From Alphaproteobacteria bacterium (GTDB taxonomy: Bacteria > Pseudomonadota > Alphaproteobacteria > Puniceispirillales > UBA1172): 8,797 bases of DNA. The DNA is taken from assembly GCA_021296375.1 (NCBI GenBank), contig JAGWAQ010000014.1, positions 8,947 to 17,743 of the forward strand, written 5' to 3'. A program made the translations under genes and the position numbers. Within the stretch, counting starts at the first letter, position 1. Each line of letters opens with the position of its first letter. Under the pieces are notes generated by a model, which was not told the DNA's origin, searched no databases, and worked only from the letters and a program-made list of their open reading frames with translations. This document shows positions 5,798-8,797 of this stretch, piece by piece.

Positions 5798-6583
5798 TCA
5801 AAACTCCTGCTTGTGGGGGAAGAGCCGTGCCGACAGCTCTTCATAACTGGCATCAAGGGGGGCGTTATGTTGAGCGCTGGTGGTGATCAGGCTGCCACAA
5901 TATTTCTGCATATTCTCAAGGTTGAAGATATAGGGCTTGCTGGAATAGGTGCTGGCGATCCATTGCCAGGACAGGTTGTTGGAGGCAAGGTCAGCGTCGA
6001 TCAAATGGCTGAGCATAAAGCGCGCCCCCGCCTGCCATTTCACCTGCCGCCAATGGACAACATAAGACGCCAGGTACATGCGCAAGTGATTGTGAAGATA
6101 GCCGTCGGTTTTGAGCCGGGTGATGATGTCATCAATTGCCGCCACCCCGGTTTCCGCGGCGGCAATGTCATCGGGCAGGTCATCGGTATAATCCGCCGCG
6201 GTGAAGCCGGTTTTATAAGCCTCAACGTCGGTCCAGATCCAGTCAGGGTGCTGGGCCTGAACCTTGCGCCAGAATTCCCGCCAGCCGAGCTCCTGCACCA
6301 GTTTTTCAGCATCGGCCTTGCGGCTGACCCGCGCCAGCGCAAGATTGCGAACATGATTGAGCGACACCATGCCGTGGCGAATATAGGCCGATAATCGCGT
6401 CACCTTGCCGTTCAGGAAATTCCGTGTCTTGCCATAGCCCGCGGGGTCAAGCGCGTTCAAGGCGGCGTTGAGGTCGGTGGCGGTGATGGGGCTGGCATCA
6501 CCCTCATCGCCTGAGATCATCCGCACATGATCAATCAAGGCGGCACGGTCAGGGAACTGGCGCGGAAGCGGGGCGGGAATCAT
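5798..6583 (-). CDS. Free-standing photolyase/cryptochrome FAD-binding domain
   Basis: This 261-residue protein is the helical FAD-binding half of a DNA photolyase without the N-terminal domain. It shows GKTRNFLNGKVTRLSAYIRH (51-70), ELGWREFWRKV (98-108), GYLHNHLRMYLASYVVHW (161-178) and LIDADLASNNLSWQWIAST (194-212). Aligned by eye to E. coli PhrB (numbering from memory), N202 matches the flavin-facing N378, and W206 and W183 match the inner and middle electron-relay Trp (W382, W359). No Trp sits at the distal position (W306). The lesion-pocket residues E274, W277, N341, M345 and W384 correspond to E98, W101, N165, M169 and W208. The classical FRIFNP end is replaced by KPYIFNLENMQKYC. The gene is first in a three-gene operon; its TGA is one base from the next ATG. 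The start at 6583 has only a weak ribosome site (GAGAG). Confidence 0.88.
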   Translation of the reverse strand: MIPAPLPRQFPDRAALIDHVRMISGDEGDASPITATDLNAALNALDPAGYGKTRNFLNGKVTRLSAYIRHGMVSLNHVRNLALARVSRKADAEKLVQELGWREFWRKVQAQHPDWIWTDVEAYKTGFTAADYTDDLPDDIAAAETGVAAIDDIITRLKTDGYLHNHLRMYLASYVVHWRQVKWQAGARFMLSHLIDADLASNNLSWQWIASTYSSKPYIFNLENMQKYCGSLITTSAQHNAPLDASYEELSARLFPHKQEF

Positions 6584-6903
6584 GTCACTCTCATCATGTC
6601 TTTCGATATTTCTTAATTATGGCGCTATCGCCGCCAGTAAAGACGCAAGCCGCGCCTTCATGACGTTTCAAATCCGCGGCAGGGTGACGCAGGACAAATC
6701 ACCGAAAGTAATTCTGTAACCTTTCCTGCCCTGACCTGATCATAAAACATCGCAAAACAGCTCTTGATCGACGAAAGATTAGTTTGCCCGTTTTTCGCCA
6801 TAAATGACGGAAAAATAAGGGGTTTTCGCGCCCGTAAGATCAGCGTATAGCCATCCTTATCAACCCCTCAACACTTCAACATATGCCTTACAGGAGACAT
6901 AAC
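6584..6903. other. 320-bp gene-free region between divergent genes
   Basis: No supportable open frame lies here. It must contain the promoter of the split-photolyase operon (minus) and of the DUF1127 gene (plus). Near the left end, GGCG-CTAT-CGCC (6621-6632) can form a short hairpin, and CATAAT on the minus strand (6621-6616) is a good -10-like hexamer without a clear -35. Toward the right, the sequence is locally AT-richer (about 6740-6840) and could hold a long 5' leader. AGGAG at 6892-6896 is the DUF1127 ribosome site. I see no riboswitch or tRNA fold that I can name. Confidence 0.6.
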
Positions 6904-7143
6904 ATGAACGTTAATGACAACATCACGACCCTCAACCCTAACGCCGCCAATGACGATGTCAAAGCGACCTCAACCGCTGGTTTCGTCAATGGCATCACCC
7001 GCTGGATTCAGATCAGCGGCATTTCACGTTCGCTTCATCAGCTTGATGATCGCACGCTGGAAGATATCGGGATTTCCCGTTACGAAATCCGCGAATACGC
7101 TGAAAAGCTGGTTGATAACGACAACAGCAAATCCGCCGCGTAA
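6904..7143 (+). CDS. DUF1127 small protein
   Basis: This 79-residue protein carries a DUF1127 domain (about 39-68): SRSLHQLDDRTLEDIGISRY followed by EIREYAEKL. The LDDRxLxDIGISR core is diagnostic. Small DUF1127 proteins are abundant in alphaproteobacteria; some act in RNA turnover or in phosphate-starvation responses, but no role can be assigned to this one. The N-terminal 25 residues are Asn/Thr-rich and probably disordered. I chose the ATG at 6904 because AGGAG (6892-6896) lies seven bases upstream; an in-frame ATG at 6883 precedes that site and is unlikely. It is a single-gene unit with its own terminator, as expected for a strongly transcribed small regulator. Confidence 0.92.
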   Translation: MNVNDNITTLNPNAANDDVKATSTAGFVNGITRWIQISGISRSLHQLDDRTLEDIGISRYEIREYAEKLVDNDNSKSAA

Positions 7144-7194
7144 CCTGCGCCTTTGTTAAGGGGGTTTCCCTTGAAAGGCCATGTTGACGGATCT

Positions 7195-7223
7195 GGGCAG
7201 CCTTGCCAGAGGCTGCCCTTTTT
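7195..7223 (+). terminator. Rho-independent terminator after the DUF1127 gene
   Basis: GGGCAGCC (7195-7202) pairs perfectly with GGCTGCCC (7211-7218) around an 8-base loop, followed by TTTTT (7219-7223). It lies 51 bp after the DUF1127 stop and 27 bp before the convergent gene's stop. Confidence 0.92.
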
Positions 7224-7250
7224 CATGGCTGGATTTGCATCACGGCGGGG

Positions 7251-7727
7251 TCAGCTGCCCTGGCCCGCCAGCACCGGGGCGGAAACCGCAGAGGTCATCC
7301 AGCAATCCTTATATTCGCCGGACTTGACCTTTTTCACCACCCAGGCAAAGGCCAGCACCCGTCCGCCGCGATCTTCCATCAGCACCTTGAACTGCACCCA
7401 TTCGCGGGCGCGGTTTTGTTCGGTGATGGTGTGGCGGCGGTGATTGAGCAACGGTTCATAAGCGGGGGTTTTCATCATCTCGATGAACCGCCCCAGCGGC
7501 CCCGTCACCTTGCGGTTATCGGGATGGGCAAAGGCCCAGGTCTGGCGAATGCCGTCATCCGCATCAGGGCTGTCGTTCCGCATCAACGCGTCAAGCTGGA
7601 TGGCCACCACTTCAGCGGCGGAGATCGACGGGTTGGGGCGGTGCATGTCATCTGCGGGGACCGTCTCAACAACGGAAAAAACAGCCATGATGGCCATCAG
7701 CAGGCCAATTTTAAGAGGATTACGCAT
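7251..7727 (-). CDS. Exported DUF4864-like protein
   Basis: From the ATG at 7727 this encodes 158 residues. Residues 1-25 form a likely signal peptide (basic MRNPLK, a hydrophobic stretch, then ending near VPA), so the protein is probably periplasmic. The mature part has a helix with VVAIQLDALMRND, then QTWAFAHPDNR (62-72), GPLGRFIEMM (76-85), AYEPLLNHRRH (89-99), and a final strand DCWMTSAV (141-148). This order resembles DUF4864, a family of unknown function with an NTF2-like appearance. I prefer 7727 because GGAG lies six bases upstream; ATG 7739 and TTG 7742 are in-frame alternatives. It converges on the DUF1127 gene and lies about 100 bp downstream of the lipoprotein gene on the same strand. 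Its partner is unknown. Confidence 0.75.
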   Translation of the reverse strand: MRNPLKIGLLMAIMAVFSVVETVPADDMHRPNPSISAAEVVAIQLDALMRNDSPDADDGIRQTWAFAHPDNRKVTGPLGRFIEMMKTPAYEPLLNHRRHTITEQNRAREWVQFKVLMEDRGGRVLAFAWVVKKVKSGEYKDCWMTSAVSAPVLAGQGS

Positions 7728-7802
7728 CGTCAGCTCCATCAACAGGGTCCTATTGATGTCGCCCGATCGAGTTCAATTTCAAGTCAGCAGGTGAACCCCA
7801 GT

Positions 7803-7834
7803 GATGATTAGATGATAAGATGATCAGATGATCA
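7803..7834. repeat. Four-copy 8-bp tandem repeat at a gene 3' end
   Basis: Four contiguous units GATGATNA (GATGATTA, GATGATAA, GATGATCA, GATGATCA) occupy 7803-7834. The last unit on the plus strand contains the TGA stop (7834-7832) of the minus-strand lipoprotein gene. Continuing in frame through the array reaches a further stop (TAA) within it, so slippage here would change the protein end only slightly. Confidence 0.95.
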
Positions 7835-8188
7835 GTTGCCGCCAGAACCACGGCAACCGAAATACCCCACCGCTTCATCGTCACTAAAGGCAATCGAACG
7901 CATGAAAGCGACGTCAAAACCATTGTCGCTGCAGAGCTTGCGCGCCGCGTCCTTGACTTCGGCGGGAGGACTGACAAGCGAAGCATCGGTTCTGGTCCAG
8001 GTAAATTTATACCCAAGCCCCTCGACAAATTGAGGCCCGGTCTCGGCAGCCGCGCCAAGGGCAGTGGTGGCGGGGGACTGGCCGTTTGCGGCATGTTGCG
8101 GGGCAACACAGGCGGTCAGCGCAATCGCGGAAACAATTCCCAGCATGGCAGTGAATAAAGGGGAAAAACGCGCGGATAAGCTGCTCAT
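7832..8188 (-). CDS. Small predicted lipoprotein of unknown function
   Basis: I do not recognise this 118-residue protein. It starts MSSLSARFSPLF with a hydrophobic stretch ending LTAC, a lipobox with the acylated cysteine at C27, so it is probably anchored to a membrane. Residues 28-50 are Ala/Gly/Thr-rich and look like a linker. The folded part (about 52-113) contains GLGYKFTWTRTDASLV, an amphipathic helix AEVKDAARKLC, and a last strand VGYFGCRG. Cysteines C86 and C112 could form a disulphide. The ATG at 8188 is chosen because it gives a proper signal peptide; its ribosome site is weak (GGA at 8-base range), and a longer frame from 8245 adds no plausible sequence. It is divergent from the YggT gene, and its stop lies in an 8-bp tandem repeat. 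Confidence 0.78.
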   Translation of the reverse strand: MSSLSARFSPLFTAMLGIVSAIALTACVAPQHAANGQSPATTALGAAAETGPQFVEGLGYKFTWTRTDASLVSPPAEVKDAARKLCSDNGFDVAFMRSIAFSDDEAVGYFGCRGSGGN

Positions 8189-8229
8189 GGCTGAATCCAA
8201 TCCTGGATAGTATTTGCAAATCTTAATGT

Positions 8230-8258
8230 ACAATTTGGCATTCAACGACTAATGTCAA
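8230..8258 (-). promoter_or_regulatory. Candidate sigma-70-type promoter for the lipoprotein gene
   Basis: On the minus strand a perfect TTGACA (8258-8253) is followed after 17 bases by AATTGT (8235-8230), a weak -10 match. It lies about 40 bp upstream of the chosen start, in an AT-rich divergent spacer shared with the YggT gene. Confidence 0.3.
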
Positions 8259-8273
8259 ACAAATTGAACAAAA

Positions 8274-8597
8274 ATGGGCGCAAACACCATGATTCCGGCC
8301 TTGTTTCAGCTTCTCCACCTGATCTTCACGATCTATTTATGGTCTCTTCTGGCCCTGATCATCGCCTCATGGTTGATCGCCTTTAAGGTGCTGAACCCGT
8401 ATCAGCCTGCGGTGCGGATGATCCTCCGCCTCCTGAACCGCGTGCATGAGCCGATCCTGCGGCCTATTCGCGACTGGCAATACCGCGTCATCCCTAATCT
8501 GGGTGGGGTGGACCTGTCGCCAATCGTCGCCATTCTGGTGGCGCAGTATCTGGTCTTGCCGCTGGCCCAGCGGCTGATCCTGCTCATTTTTGGGTAA
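8274..8597 (+). CDS. YggT family membrane protein
   Basis: This 107-residue inner-membrane protein has two hydrophobic helices (about 10-37 and 81-106). Between them is the conserved YggT segment, with NPYQPAVRMILRLLNRV (41-57), EPILRPIR (59-66) and NLGGVDLSPIV (75-85). Such short single-unit YggT proteins are usual in alphaproteobacteria, whereas E. coli YggT carries two units. The family is linked to osmotic stress tolerance and envelope or division functions, but its biochemical role is not settled. Neither the ATG at 8274 nor the in-frame ATG at 8289 has a good ribosome site; I keep the longer form, so five N-terminal residues are uncertain. It is divergent from the lipoprotein gene and converges on the ankyrin gene with only 26 bp between the stops. 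Confidence 0.9.
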   Translation: MGANTMIPALFQLLHLIFTIYLWSLLALIIASWLIAFKVLNPYQPAVRMILRLLNRVHEPILRPIRDWQYRVIPNLGGVDLSPIVAILVAQYLVLPLAQRLILLIFG

Positions 8598-8623
8598 GAA
8601 ATGACGGGTTTTAGGGCGTTGCC

Positions 8624-8797
8624 TCAATTATAGGTCGCGTTATGAAGCCGCTTCCATGCCTCTGATTGATAGATGGGTGACGTCTCGGGAATCAGGTCAA
8701 TAGGGAACTGGTCTTTCTTTGTTTTGGCCTTGGGGTTTGCCCCTGCATCCAACAGGGCGTTGATGGCTTCGGACTGGCCTTTAAGGGCGGCTAAATG
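8624..8797 (-). CDS. Ankyrin-repeat protein, C-terminal end only
   Basis: The minus-strand frame is open from the right edge to a TGA at 8626-8624, giving 57 C-terminal residues. It reads HLAALKGQSEAINALLDAGA at its start, a textbook ankyrin repeat (HLAAxxGxxExxxxLLxAGA). The following NPKAKTKKDQFPIDLIPE is the next loop, and the end YQSEAWKRLHNATYN is the likely cap. Ankyrin repeats mediate protein binding. The full length, the number of repeats and any signal peptide lie outside the window. It converges on yggT without a visible terminator between them. Confidence 0.85.
   Translation of the reverse strand, partial: HLAALKGQSEAINALLDAGANPKAKTKKDQFPIDLIPETSPIYQSEAWKRLHNATYN

Noticed and set aside
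5344..5800. A frameshift splitting a single photolyase gene
   Set aside because: The FAD-domain gene comes first and the N-terminal-domain gene second, opposite to the order in a fused photolyase. The second gene also has its own AGGAG and ATG, so these are two genes.
6883..6903. Seven-residue longer start of the DUF1127 protein
   Set aside because: This ATG precedes the AGGAG that serves the ATG at 6904, and the added residues are not part of the family.

Overview
The window looks like chromosomal DNA of an alphaproteobacterium. GC is moderately high, and there is a DUF1127 protein, a short YggT protein, and ureohydrolase and PII sequences of alphaproteobacterial style. I see no phage, plasmid, transposon, rRNA or tRNA signal. 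The genus cannot be fixed from the sequence alone.

Left part (1-3635), nitrogen and carbon metabolism. The N-terminal two thirds of a D-2-hydroxyacid dehydrogenase (minus strand, running off the left edge) is divergent from a complete ureohydrolase of the agmatinase/arginase superfamily. Downstream lies an ammonium transporter (amtB) and then a PII protein (glnK), closed by a strong terminator. The order amtB-glnK is the reverse of the usual glnK-amtB. A plausible shared theme is release of nitrogen from a guanidino compound plus ammonium uptake under PII control.

Middle part (3636-6583), a flavin/light-related cluster. A small dimeric-barrel monooxygenase-like protein (minus) is divergent from a 61-residue DUF2256-type zinc-ribbon protein (plus). 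The latter converges on a tightly packed three-gene minus-strand operon. In transcription order the operon encodes: (i) the FAD-binding helical half of a DNA photolyase/cryptochrome as a free-standing protein, (ii) a free-standing Rossmann-like domain matching the N-terminal half of a photolyase, and (iii) a renalase-like FAD/NAD(P) oxidoreductase. Junctions are 1 bp apart and a 4-bp ATGA overlap. The simplest reading is a photolyase split into two polypeptides with a dedicated flavoprotein partner. This is the most interesting object in the window.

Right part (6584-8797), small proteins. A 320-bp gene-free stretch leads into a DUF1127 protein with its own terminator. Then come a secreted DUF4864-like protein (minus), a small unknown lipoprotein (minus), a YggT-family membrane protein (plus), and the C-terminal end of an ankyrin-repeat protein (minus, running off the right edge).

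Across the window, four spacers carry four unrelated short tandem arrays (20 bp x2, 17 bp x4, 32 bp composite x2.5, 8 bp x4). Three of them lie at or just beyond gene 3' ends. In two of those, repeat units contain the actual stop codons.
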